DNA of 64,000 nt from Aquilaria yunnanensis. Lineage: Eukaryota; Streptophyta; Magnoliopsida; Malvales; Thymelaeaceae. The notes under the pieces were generated by a model, which was not told the DNA's origin, searched no databases, and was given only the letters and a program-made list of their open reading frames with translations. The stretch spans positions 22,753,501 to 22,817,500 of the forward strand of contig CM077599.1 in the NCBI GenBank assembly GCA_039654915.1, in the 5' to 3' direction. The position numbers were made by a program, and so were the translations under genes. Positions 23,161-33,377 of this stretch are shown here, one piece after another (within the stretch, counting starts at the first letter, position 1; each line of letters begins with the position of its first letter).

Positions 23161-23709
23161 ATGGATTCTACTCTTTCCGCCATGCGAAAATACTTTCCTT
23201 CCATCCCAATAAATGTTCTTAAAATGATTTACCAAGCTAGATGTGAAAGGATTAGAGTCTTTATGCACAAAGGCATTCCTGACAATGTGCGGTGGCTAAT
23301 TGAAGCTAAGGTTCGTTCAGCTGGTGAAGTTCCAGAAGCGTTCTTTCCCCGTATGCCCGGCTTTGGTAAAAGCGCTTATGCCAAAAAGCGAAGAGCAAAG
23401 AGGCTTGGTGTCTGTCATAAATGTGGACGATGGAATTGTAATACTAAATGTCGCTTTTTAGGATACATCTCCAGAAATCATGAAGATAAAAGAAAATTCA
23501 TCAAGAATGGCCTGCGTAAGGAATCTTTGGATGATATCCTATTAACTTTTGAAACACATTCTTGTGAAATAGTGCAATGGGAAATTATGGATTTATGGTG
23601 GACTTTCCGTAAAGAACAGGATCGTTACAGTCTTGGAAATCTAACTTTTAATGACCCTGTTTGCCAGTTTGTGAGAAAACTGGATGGGAAGCAAACCCCC
23701 GACTTATAG
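23161..23709 (+). CDS. Cargo ORF c: zinc-finger paralogue
   Basis: 182 aa, third copy. The finger is CHKCGRWNCNTKC with the preceding YAKKRRAKR basic stretch. The middle part (KVRSAGEVPEAFFPRMPGFG) matches ORF d exactly, so c and d are the most recent duplicates or have exchanged sequence. Frame intact. Confidence 0.7.
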   Translation: MDSTLSAMRKYFPSIPINVLKMIYQARCERIRVFMHKGIPDNVRWLIEAKVRSAGEVPEAFFPRMPGFGKSAYAKKRRAKRLGVCHKCGRWNCNTKCRFLGYISRNHEDKRKFIKNGLRKESLDDILLTFETHSCEIVQWEIMDLWWTFRKEQDRYSLGNLTFNDPVCQFVRKLDGKQTPDL

Positions 23710-23839
23710 AAGGCATTGAAGCCGTTACTAGACATAAATCAGTGGAAGATGAGAGCCACGGTCATGATTGCTGTACATATAAGCTATCATTTGTCTTTTC
23801 TTTTGACAATAATGAACTTGCTTCTGCAAGTGTAATTAA

Positions 23840-23866
23840 CACATTATCCCTTTCATCACTATAAAT
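23840..23866 (+). promoter_or_regulatory. Cargo promoter block before ORF d
   Basis: ACACATTATCC, TTTCATCAC and TATAAAT (23860-23866), about 70 bp before the ATG. The ACGT core of the b and c blocks is ACAT here. Confidence 0.5.
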
Positions 23867-23933
23867 ATGTGTTAGTTATTTCCATTTCCTACAATCACTA
23901 ATTTCTTTCTTCTCTTAAATACCTCCTTCATCA

Positions 23934-24392
23934 ATGGAGTCTTCTCTTTCCGCCCTACGAAAGTATTTTCCTTCCTTCCCAATAAATGTTCTTAAAAAGA
24001 TTTATCAAGCTAGATGTGAACGATTCAGAGTATTTATGCACAAAGGCATTCCTGATAATGTGCGGTGGCTAATCGAAGCTAAGGTTCGTTCAGCTGGTGA
24101 AGTTCCAGAAGCGTTCTTTCCCCGTATGCCCGGCTTTGGTAAAAGCGCTTATGCCAAAAAAAGAAGAGCAAAGAGGCTAGGCGTTTGTCATAATTGTGGA
24201 TGGTGGATTTGCGGCAATAAATGTCGTTCTCCAGGAGTGATCACCAGAAATCGTAATGATAGAATAAGATTCATTAAGAATGGCTTGCGTAAGGAATCTC
24301 TAGAAGATATTCGAGAGGTTCTTGAAGCGCATTCTTGCGGAATAGTGCAATTTGAGGTTGTTGGATTATGGATAATTTTCCAAAAAGAATGA
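23934..24392 (+). pseudogene. Cargo ORF d: zinc-finger paralogue, shortened by a stop codon
   Basis: 152 aa. TGA at 24390-24392 stands where the paralogues read an Arg or Gln codon, and homology to their C-termini continues in frame to about 24480. The change fits a C-to-T transition. The finger is altered (CHNCGWWICGNKC): all four Cys remain but the basic and aromatic neighbours differ. It may be a decaying copy, or a still active short form since the basic stretch and finger lie before the stop. Confidence 0.65.
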
Positions 24393-24514
24393 GATCGTTA
24401 CAGTCTTTGGAATCTGACCCTAAACGACCCTGTTTGCCAGTTTGTGAGAAAGCTAGATGAGATGCAAATCACCGATTCATAGAAAGCATTGAAGCCATTA
24501 CTGGACGCAAAGCC

Positions 24515-25080
24515 AGTGGAAGACGAGGATCAAAGTCACGATTATTGTACGTGCTAGCTGTCGCTTTTGAAATTTTCCTCCCCTTTTGGTAATAATGTAT
24601 CCACTCCTGACGTGAACCAAAGTCACGATTACTGTACGTGCTAGTTGTCGCTTTTGAAATTTTCCTCCCTTTTTGGTAATAATGTATCCACTCCTGACAT
24701 GAACCAAAGTCACAATTACTGTACGTGCTAGCTGTCGCTTTTGAAATTTTCCTCCCCTTTCGGCGATAATGTATCCACTCCTGACATGAGCCATAGTCAC
24801 GATACTGTACATGCTAGCTGTCGCTTTTGAAATTTTCCTTCTCCTTTGGCAATAATGTACCCACTCCTGACATGAGATATAGTTATGATTACTGTATATA
24901 GCTGCCACTTTTTAAAATTTTCCTTCTCTTCCAACAATCATGTACCTACTCCTGACGTAAGCTACAGTAATGACTACTGTACATGCTAGCAGCTATTTTG
25001 AAAATTTTCCTCCTCTTTTAACGATAATGTACCTATACCTGACCAGAGTCATACTCGTGACTACTGTGAATAGCTGGCAA
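24515..25080 (+). repeat. Tandem repeat of the cargo spacer, about 85-93 bp units
   Basis: About six to seven units, each with AGTCACGATTACTGTACGTG, CTTTTGAAATTTTCC and TAATGTATCCACTCC, becoming more diverged to the right. The same words occur once downstream of ORFs b and c, so the array is an amplified intergenic spacer. The 136-aa open frame on the other strand is a by-product of the repeat. Confidence 0.75.
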
Positions 25081-25107
25081 TAATGTATCCATTCTTGAAA
25101 ATAAAAT

Positions 25108-25137
25108 TATTGCCTTATCTCTTCATCTCTATAAATA
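25108..25137 (+). promoter_or_regulatory. Cargo promoter block before LOG
   Basis: TTATCTCTTCATCTC followed by TATAAATA (25130-25137). It matches the TTATCC-TTTCATC-x-C-TATAAAT order of the zinc-finger ORFs. The ATG chosen for LOG follows 32 bp after the box. Confidence 0.5.
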
Positions 25138-25169
25138 TATCCTCTTTTCTCACAAGGGTAAGGATAGGA

Positions 25170-25799
25170 ATGGAGAAAACCCCAACTCGTAAATCCCAAA
25201 GTATTTGTGTATTTTCTGGGGCTTTTCCTGGAAAAGATGAAGAGTATTTAAAGGCAGCCAACCATTTGGGTAGAGTATTAGCTGAGCGAAAAATACATTT
25301 AGTTTATGGAGGAGGTAGTGTCGGATTAATGGGAGGCGTAGCATCAGCAGCATCTTTAGGAGGAAGTCAAGTTCTAGGCATTATCCTAGGACCTTTGAAG
25401 TTTATTTCTGGGGGCACGATCGGAGAGGAGCTAGTGGTCAAAAATCTGCAAGAACGTGTGCTACAAATGTTTTTAAATGCTGATGCTTTCATCGCTCTAC
25501 CCGGCGGTTTTGGTACATTAAGAGAAGTCTTCCAAATCGCTTCCATGGCCCAACTTAATTTGCATAAGAAACCCATTGGGCTTTTGAATGTTAACAATTT
25601 CTTTACAGGTCTGATAGCTTTTATGGATTATACTATGCAGAAGAATTTCATATCAAGAGTGGCACGGCGAATCATAATATCCGCAACAACTGCTGAAGAA
25701 TTGCTAGATAAAATACAAGCTTTTGTTCCTGAACCAGATCCAGCAATGATTCAGATAGACTGGACACGACAGTCTTTCCCGACCAGTTCACTCCCATAA
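25170..25799 (+). CDS. LOG: LOG-type cytokinin riboside 5'-monophosphate phosphoribohydrolase, captured and intronless
   Basis: 209 aa from ATG 25170. An upstream ATG at 25083 would add 29 unrelated hydrophobic residues and lies before the TATA box, so it is not chosen. LOG enzymes cleave cytokinin nucleotides directly to the active free base. Family marks: CVFSGAFPGK at the N-terminus, the VYGGGSVGLMG loop, the nucleotide/catalytic motif PGGFGTLRE (canonical PGGxGTxxE, Glu kept) and KPIGLLNV. In the helix before that motif the usual Arg-Lys pair reads Arg-Val, so activity should be tested. Plant LOG genes have several introns; this copy has none, as expected for capture through RNA. It lies between cargo ORFs and minisatellite, inside the retrotransposon, frame intact. 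Family assignment is strong, function inside the element unknown. Confidence 0.85.
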   Translation: MEKTPTRKSQSICVFSGAFPGKDEEYLKAANHLGRVLAERKIHLVYGGGSVGLMGGVASAASLGGSQVLGIILGPLKFISGGTIGEELVVKNLQERVLQMFLNADAFIALPGGFGTLREVFQIASMAQLNLHKKPIGLLNVNNFFTGLIAFMDYTMQKNFISRVARRIIISATTAEELLDKIQAFVPEPDPAMIQIDWTRQSFPTSSLP

Positions 25800-26441
25800 T
25801 GGTCCTCTACTCACCCTGTTGAAGTATTGTGGAAGAAAGAAGCGATCTGATCCGTTTTTCTTGTCCTTTAGTTTTATTATCAGCATTTTCTTTCGCGTTT
25901 CAGTTTTTCTTTTCAGGGAATTTCTTTTTATAAGATAGTTTCGTCCATGCTGATATTAAAACCATGGGACAATGCCTTTAAGTTGGAATGGCTGAGTAAA
26001 GAGTAATTTTTATTACTCTTGAGACGCATCCTATTAGGTCTACTAGGCATAACATTTTGGGGTAGTTAAGCTTTAACCTTATTTGGATGACATATCTCAC
26101 AAGGGAATCTATATTTACTGAAGAAAATATTAGATGAACCTTGGATATTGATTCCAAACATCCGTTCCCTTTACATAATTTGTCAATGTTATTATCATCA
26201 TCAAGATTCACTCATCTTATCGAAGTTTAAATTTTTGCACTCACCTATTATGAAAATTCACACTTTCGAAGAAAATTATTCCAATTTCAATTGCTTTCAT
26301 ATAAATTTCGCTCGAGGTCCTAAGGAAAGCTCCTTAGCCTCAAAATCAATTTTCATCATCGGGGTTTTAAGGAAGGAACCTTTGCCTCGAAAACAACCAA
26401 TTTTCATCATCGGGGTTTTAAGGATGGAACCTTTGCCTCGA
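25800..26441. other. Spacer downstream of LOG
   Basis: LOG 3' flank without a gene. From about 26310 two to three diverged units (TCATCATCGGGGTTTTAAGGA ... CCTTTGCCTCG, about 53 bp apart) lead into the minisatellite. Confidence 0.5.
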
Positions 26442-28409
26442 GATCAATCATTCAGTCCATCTTACAACGATAGAACATTTCCTATCGTTAGAGGTTCCAA
26501 GGACCTTTCCTTAAACCTCAAACAAACAATCAATCATTCAGTCCATCTTACAACGATAGAACCTTTCCTATCGTTAGAGGTTCTAAGGACCTTTCCTTAA
26601 ACCTCAAACAAACAATCAATCATTCAGTCCATCTTACAACGATAGAACATTTCCTATCGTTAGAGGTTCTAAGGATCTTTCCTTAACCTCAAACAAACAA
26701 TCAATCATTCAGTCCATCTTACAACGATAGAACCTTTCCTATCGTTAGGGGTTCTAAGGACCTTTCCTTAAACCTCAAACAAACAATCAATCATTCAGTC
26801 CATCTTACAACGATAGAACCTTTCCTATCGTTAGAGGTTCTAAGGACCTTTCCTTAAACCTCAAACAAACAATCAATCATTCAGTCCATCTTACAACGAT
26901 AGAACCTTTCCTATCGTTAGAGGTTCCAAGGACCTTTCCTTAAACCTCAAACAAACAATCAATCATTCAGTCCATCTTACAACGATAGAACCTTTCCTAT
27001 CGTTAGAGGTTCTAAGGACCTTTCCTTAAACCTCAAACAAACAATCAATCATTCAGTCCATCTTACAACGATAGAACCTTTCCTATCGTTAGAGGTTCCA
27101 AGGACCTTTCCTTAAACCTCAAACAAACAATCAATCATTCAGTCCATCTTACAACGATAGAACCTTTCCTATCGTTAGAGGTTCTAAGGACCTTTCCTTA
27201 AACCTCAAACAAACAATCAATCATTCAGTCCATCTTACAACGATAGAACCTTTCCTATCGTTAGGGGTTCTAAGGACCTTTCCTTAAACCTCAAACAAAC
27301 AATCAATCATTCAGTCCATCTTACAACGATAGAACCTTTCCTATCGTTAGGGGTTCTAAGGACCTTTCCTTAAACCTCAAACAAACAATCAATCATTCAG
27401 TCCATCTTACAACGATAGAACCTTTCCTATCGTTAGGGGTTCTAAGGACCTTTCCTTAAACCTCAAACAAACAATCAATCATTCAGTCCATCTTACAACG
27501 ATAGAACCTTTCCTATCGTTAGGGGTTCTAAGGACCTTTCCTTAAACCTCAAACAAACAATCAATCATTCAGTCCATCTTACAACGATAGAACCTTTCCT
27601 ATCGTTAGGGGTTCTAAGGACCTTTCCTTAAACCTCAAACAAACAATCAATCATTCAGTCCATCTTACAACGATAGAACCTTTCCTATCGTTAGAGGTTC
27701 CAAGGACCTTTCCTTAAACCTCAAACAAACAATCAATCATTCAGTCCATCTTACAACGATAGAACCTTTCCTATCGTTAGAGGTTCCAAGGACCTTTCCT
27801 TAAACCTCAAACAAACAATCAATCATTCAGTCCATCTTACAACGATAGAACCTTTCCTATCGTTAGAGGTTCTAAGGACCTTTCCTTAAACCTCAAACAA
27901 ACAATCAATCATTCAGTCCATCTTACAACGATAGAACCTTTCCTATCGTTAGAGGTTCTAAGGACCTTTCCTTAACCTCAAACAAACAATCAATCATTCA
28001 GTCCATCTTACAACGATAGAACCTTTCCTATCGTTAGAGGTTCTAAGGATCTTTCCTTAAACCTCAAACAAACAATCAATCATTCAGTCCATTTTACAAC
28101 GATAGAACCTTTCCTATCGTTAGAGGTTCTAAGGATCTTTCCTTAACCTCAAACAAACAATCAATCATTCAGTCCATCTTACAACGATAGAACCTTTCCT
28201 ATCGTTAGAGGTTCTAAGGACCTTTCCTTAAACCTCAAACAAACAATCAATCATTCAGTCCATCTTACAACGATAGAACCTTTCCTATCGTTAGAGGTTC
28301 TAAGGACCTTTCCTTAAACCTCAAACAAACAATCAATCATTCAGTCCATCTTACAACGATAGAACCTTTCCTATCGTTAGAGGTTCTAAGGACCTTTCCT
28401 TAAACCTCA
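26442..28409. repeat. 86-bp hairpin minisatellite, about 23 copies
   Basis: Units of about 86 bp (a few 85) starting CAATCATTCAGTCC. Each holds two dyads: AACGATAG / CTATCGTT and GAGGTT...AAGGACCTTTCCTT...AACCTC. Units differ by a few point changes, for example TTAGAGG/TTAGGGG and TTCCAAGG/TTCTAAGG. It ends about 90 bp before the polypurine tract. An open frame running into its left end is not a gene. Confidence 0.92.
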
Positions 28410-28501
28410 GAGTTTAGGCGGCGAGAAGGTTTTCAATGCCTAGCTAAGCTGGACGAAATTTGGTAACTAACTTTGCATACATCATGTCCCATGAAGCATG
28501 C

Positions 28502-28510
28502 AAAGGGGGG
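28502..28510 (+). other. Polypurine tract before LTR2
   Basis: AAAGGGGGG followed by CAGC and the LTR. The same tract stands at 35438-35446 before LTR3. A hairpin (28471-28505) ends in its first bases. Confidence 0.75.
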
Positions 28511-28514
28511 CAGC

Positions 28515-31500
28515 TGTTGACACCCAATTTCGTCCGGCCATTAAAATAATTTTAAAAAAAATTAAATAAAAAAAATTAAATAAAAAAAAATGTATTATTA
28601 TTATTATTGTTATTATTATTACTAAATTTTTTTTTTTTTAATTAGTTTAAAATATATATATTTTTTTAAGATTTGATATATGTGTGTATATGTGTATGTT
28701 TGAAAGAAAAAAAGAAAACTCCATAAAAATGACAAAATTTAAAAGTTTGAGGTAAAAATGACAAAATTAAGAAGTTTCAGGCAAAATTGACAAATTCTGA
28801 AAGTTCCAGGAGCATTTGGCAGTTTGTCACATAAAATTTTGAGCCTGCCGACGTTTTTGGCTCAAATTGACAGAAAACGACAAAATTGTCAAAATCAGAA
28901 GCTTCAGGAACTTATCCAGAGGCTGAGAGACGTAAAGGACTAAAATTGTCATTTTACCAATTTAAGAGATAAGTTTGAAATTTTTTATTAATTTATCCAT
29001 CAACAGTTCAGCTAAACTTCCTCTATAAATAGCCCCCCAAATTTTGTGCTGAACACAGAAAAAAATAGCAAAAAAACTTAGAGCTCCGTTTCAAAAAAAG
29101 AGAAAATTACAGCCCTTAGCCCCAGCCCTCTTCCCTTCTTCCCCAGAAAGCCAAAATTTTTTTTTCACTGCTGTTCCCTCTCTCTCTCTCTCTCTCTCTC
29201 TGCCGTGCCCCTCGCCGCCCGCCGCCGCCGCCCTACGCCGTTCGCCGCCGCCGTGCCCTCCCCTCGCCGCACCTGCCGCCGCCGCGCTCGCCCTCGCCGC
29301 CAGCCGCCCACGCCGTTCCCCCCGCCTCACCTTCCTTTTTCCCCTTGCACCGCCCCTGCCCGCCGCCGCGCCGCCCCTGCCTGCCGCCGCGCCGCCCTCG
29401 CCGCCGGCCCCCCCCCCCCCCCACGCCGTCGCCCCCTGCCCCTGGCCGTGCCGCCAGCTGCCCCTCCCCTTCCCCCCCTCGCGCCGTCGTCGTTCTCATT
29501 TCCTGGGATTCAAAATTCAAAACTAAAAGGGTAAACCCTTGTTTCACCCATCATCTTTTCAATTTCTTTCTATTAGGTCACTAACCTTTTTATTTTGTCT
29601 TTGCAGAAAATTAATTAACTAACTCATTTATTTTTTTACTTGTTTATTTATTTGTTTATTATTGTTATTATTACTAACCTTTTTTTTTTTTGTTATTAGC
29701 AACTAACAACTAACTTGCTAATTTTTACTAACCTTTATTATTATTGTTGTTAATAATTAATTAAATTGTCTAACTTTTATTTATTGTTGTTAATTAATTA
29801 ACTTAATTAAACTTGGCTAATTTTTATTTATTGTTGTTAATTAATTAACTTAATTAAACTTGGCTAATTTTTATTTATTGTTGTTAATTAATTAACTTAA
29901 TTAAACTTGGCTAACTTTTATTTATTGTTGTTAATTAATTAACTTAATTAAACTTGGCTAATTTTTATTTATTGTTGTTAATTAATTAACTTAATTAAAC
30001 TTGGCTAACTTTTATTTATTGTTGTTAATTAATTAACTTAATTAAACTTGGTTAATTTTTATTTATTGTTGTTAATTAATTAACTTAATTAAACTTGGCT
30101 AACTTTTATTGTTGTTGTTAATTAATTAAATTAATTAAATTGTCTAACTTTTATTTTTGTTGTAATTAATTAACTTAATTAACTTGACTAACTTTTTATT
30201 ATTGTTGTTAACCATTAATTTAATTAAACTTGGCTAATTTTTATTATTGTTGTTAATTAATTTAATCTAACTTTTACTAACCTTTTTTATTGTTATTAAC
30301 TAACTAATCCAACTAATCTAACTATATTAATTGTGCTAACTTTTATTATTATTGTGTTATTAAAGTGGATGGCCAAAAAGCCCCACTTTATTAATTGAAT
30401 TTTTTTTATGATTAAAAGATAAAAAAAGGAATTTTATGTGAATAATTTTCTAAAGGCTAATAAAAATTACTTTTTTTTATTTTGAAACAAAGTTTTTATT
30501 CCTTTTAATAAACAAACATAATGAAATAATTCAAAAATAAAATAAATAAATAAATAAACATAAAACCATTCTTTTAATACATCTTTAAAATTAATAATTA
30601 ATGAAATAAAAAAAATTTAATTAAAACTCCATGACCAAATGATCCGCCAGGATCCATGGCTCGGAAATATTTTTAAAATAAAATATATAAATAAATTTTT
30701 TTTTTCTTTATAAAAAATAAAAAAAAAAAAAACTTTAGACTAATATATTAATTTTTTTTAGTTTTCTTTATTAAAAAGAATAAAAAGCGTAAAATTTTTG
30801 AGTTAATATTTTTCAATAATATTTTATTTATTTCTTTTAAAAATATAATTTTTTTTTAGTTTTCTTTATTAATAAAAAGAATGAAAAGAATAAAAATTTT
30901 GGGTTAATATGTTATTCAGTAATATTTTACTTATTAAAAGATATAACTTTTTGTTTCCTTTATAAAAATCTTAATCAAATAATTTCAAAATAATACAAAA
31001 TAAAACAAAAATAATTGAATTTTCTCTTAAATATTTTTGACTTATTGATTAGATATATTTTCAGAAATATAAATTAAAATTAAAAAAAAATCTTTCATCA
31101 AACAAAGAAGAATATAAAAATAAAAATATCAAGACTTTTGTTTTAAAATACATATAAGTTTTCGGTTAAATAATCTTTTATTCCAAAAATAAATTAAATA
31201 AATATCAAAACTTTTCTTCTTTTGTTTAAAATTTTTGATTCTCTTAATAAAAAAAAAATAATAATAAAAAAATAATAAAAAATAAAAATAAAAATAAAAA
31301 TTTTTTTTAGTTCATGGTATATTGGCTGGAAACTGTCTCGTGCCCGCTTTTGAGCTGCTTCACCTGGTGAAGAGGGTCTGGCTGAGTAACAACGCCCCGT
31401 ACCATGATCAAAATTTTTATTTTTAAATTCTTTAATTCTTTTAAATTAACTTCTTATTAAATAAAAATTAATTATTATTTTTTTAATTCTTTTATAAATT

Positions 31501-32535
31501 GAGTAATCCTTTAAAATAATAAATATCTTTCATTAAACAAGAAAACAAAAAAAGTAAACAAGAAAAAAAAAGAAAGATAAGAAAAATAAAAGAAAGATAA
31601 GAAAGAAAAATAAAAGAAAGATAAGAAAGAAAAGAAAGATAAAAAAAATAAAAGAAAAGATAATAAAAAGAAAAGAAAGAAAGAAAAGACAAGAAAAATA
31701 AAAGAAAGATAAGAAAGAAAAATAAAAGAAAGATAAGATAAAGAAAAGAAAGGAAAGATAAGAAAAAGAAAAGAAAGATAAAAGAAAGAAAAAGAAAAAG
31801 AAAAGAAAGAAAGAAAAGAATAAAAAAAGAAAGAAAAGAAAAGAAATTAAAAGAAATTTAAAAAAAAAAAAAAAAGTAAAAATAAGTAGAAAAGAAGAAA
31901 AAGAAAGAAAGTAAAAAAAGAAGTAAAAATATAAAGATAAATTTTTAGTTAGTATTAAAAATCATTCATAAATAAAAAGAATTACCATTTAAAAATTAAT
32001 TTCATAATAATAAGAATTAAATAATTACGATAAATCGATTTCCATATCCGGATGATCCGGCAGGATCTACGGTTTGGAAAATATCAAACTTTTTAAAATA
32101 AATAAATTAAATAAATACAAAGATAAAAATCCATGTTTACAATATGGATTAAATTATTTAAAATTTCACCAAATTCCGTGTCCAAATGACTCGGCAGAGT
32201 CCATGGTTCGGAATCAAATCTTCCGTGTCCAAATGACTCGGCAGAGTCCATGGTTCGGAAGTATAAAATTTCATACAAATTAATTAATTTAAAAATCCAC
32301 ATTTCGACTAATCCAGTTAAAATTTCTAATTTTGAAAATTAACTGAGAATTATTTAAAAGCAAAGCAAAACAAAATTAAAATCAACCAAGGTGCCAATTT
32401 TTGGGCGTTTTAACAAAGTTGTTTTAACGTAACCGTACTCCCGATCCCCGAACTCTCGTAGACCAATTTTAAGGTGACCAATCGACCTAGGTGAAACCGA
32501 TTGGTGGCGACTCCAGAAAACCTGACGTTGCCACA
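28515..32535 (+). repeat. Ogre LTR2 (middle), 4021 bp
   Basis: Same start, end, length and inner features as LTR1 (offset 21711). It follows a proper PPT but is not followed by a PBS. The next 12 bases (ACCTGACCATTA) match neither the PBS region nor the LOG gene well. Confidence 0.92.
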
Positions 32536-32547
32536 ACCTGACCATTA

Positions 32548-32735
32548 TGATAGCTTTTATGGATTATACTATGCAGAAGAATTTCATATCAAGAGTGGCA
32601 CGGCGAATCATAATATCCGCAACAACTGCTGAAGAATTGCTAGATAAAATACAAGCTTTTGTTCCTGAACCAGATCCAGCAATGATTCAGATAGACTGGA
32701 CACGACAGTCTTTCCCGACCAGTTCACTCCCATAA
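32548..32735 (+). pseudogene. 3' fragment of the LOG gene
   Basis: Only the last 62 codons remain, equal to those at 25612-25799. The nucleotide-binding loop and the PGGFGTLRE motif are missing. A short frame starting at ATG 32547 reads through it by chance. Confidence 0.85.
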
Positions 32736-33377
32736 TGGTCCTCTACTCACCCTGTTGAAGTATTGTGGAAGAAAGAAGCGATCTGATCCGTTTTTCTTGT
32801 CCTTTAGTTTTATTATCAGCATTTTCTTTCGCGTTTCAGTTTTTCTTTTCAGGGAATTTCTTTTTATAAGATAGTTTCGTCCATGCTGATATTAAAACCA
32901 TGGGACAATGCCTTTAAGTTGGAATGGCTGAGTAAAGAGTAATTTTTATTACTCTTGAGACGCATCCTATTAGGTCTACTAGGCATAACATTTTGGGGTA
33001 GTTAAGCTTTAACCTTATTTGGATGACATATCTCACAAGGGAATCTATATTTACTGAAGAAAATATTAGATGAACCTTGGATATTGATTCCAAACATCCG
33101 TTCCCTTTACATAATTTGTCAATGTTATTATCATCATCAAGATTCACTCATCTTATCGAAGTTTAAATTTTTGCACTCACCTATTATGAAAATTCACACT
33201 TTCGAAGAAAATTATTCCAATTTCAATTGCTTTCATATAAATTTCGCTCGAGGTCCTAAGGAAAGCTCCTTAGCCTCAAAATCAATTTTCATCATCGGGG
33301 TTTTAAGGAAGGAACCTTTGCCTCGAAAACAACCAATTTTCATCATCGGGGTTTTAAGGATGGAACCTTTGCCTCGA

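Noticed and set aside
24498..24908. 136-aa minus-strand frame with peptide repeats
   Set aside because: It arises because the spacer repeat is open on that strand; no support as a gene.
25083..25169. Upstream ATG adding 29 residues to LOG
   Set aside because: It lies before the TATA box at 25130 and codes hydrophobic residues unlike the family N-terminus.
26148..26600. 150-aa frame running into the hairpin minisatellite (and its copy at 33084)
   Set aside because: Half of it is translated repeat; the array as a whole is not open.
26442..28409. CRISPR-like regular array
   Set aside because: Units are contiguous 86-bp repeats with no variable spacers, in a plant retrotransposon.
32536..32547. 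Filler as a diverged PBS
   Set aside because: Only about 7 of 11 bases match the PBS region although the LTRs are otherwise the same, so point decay is unlikely.
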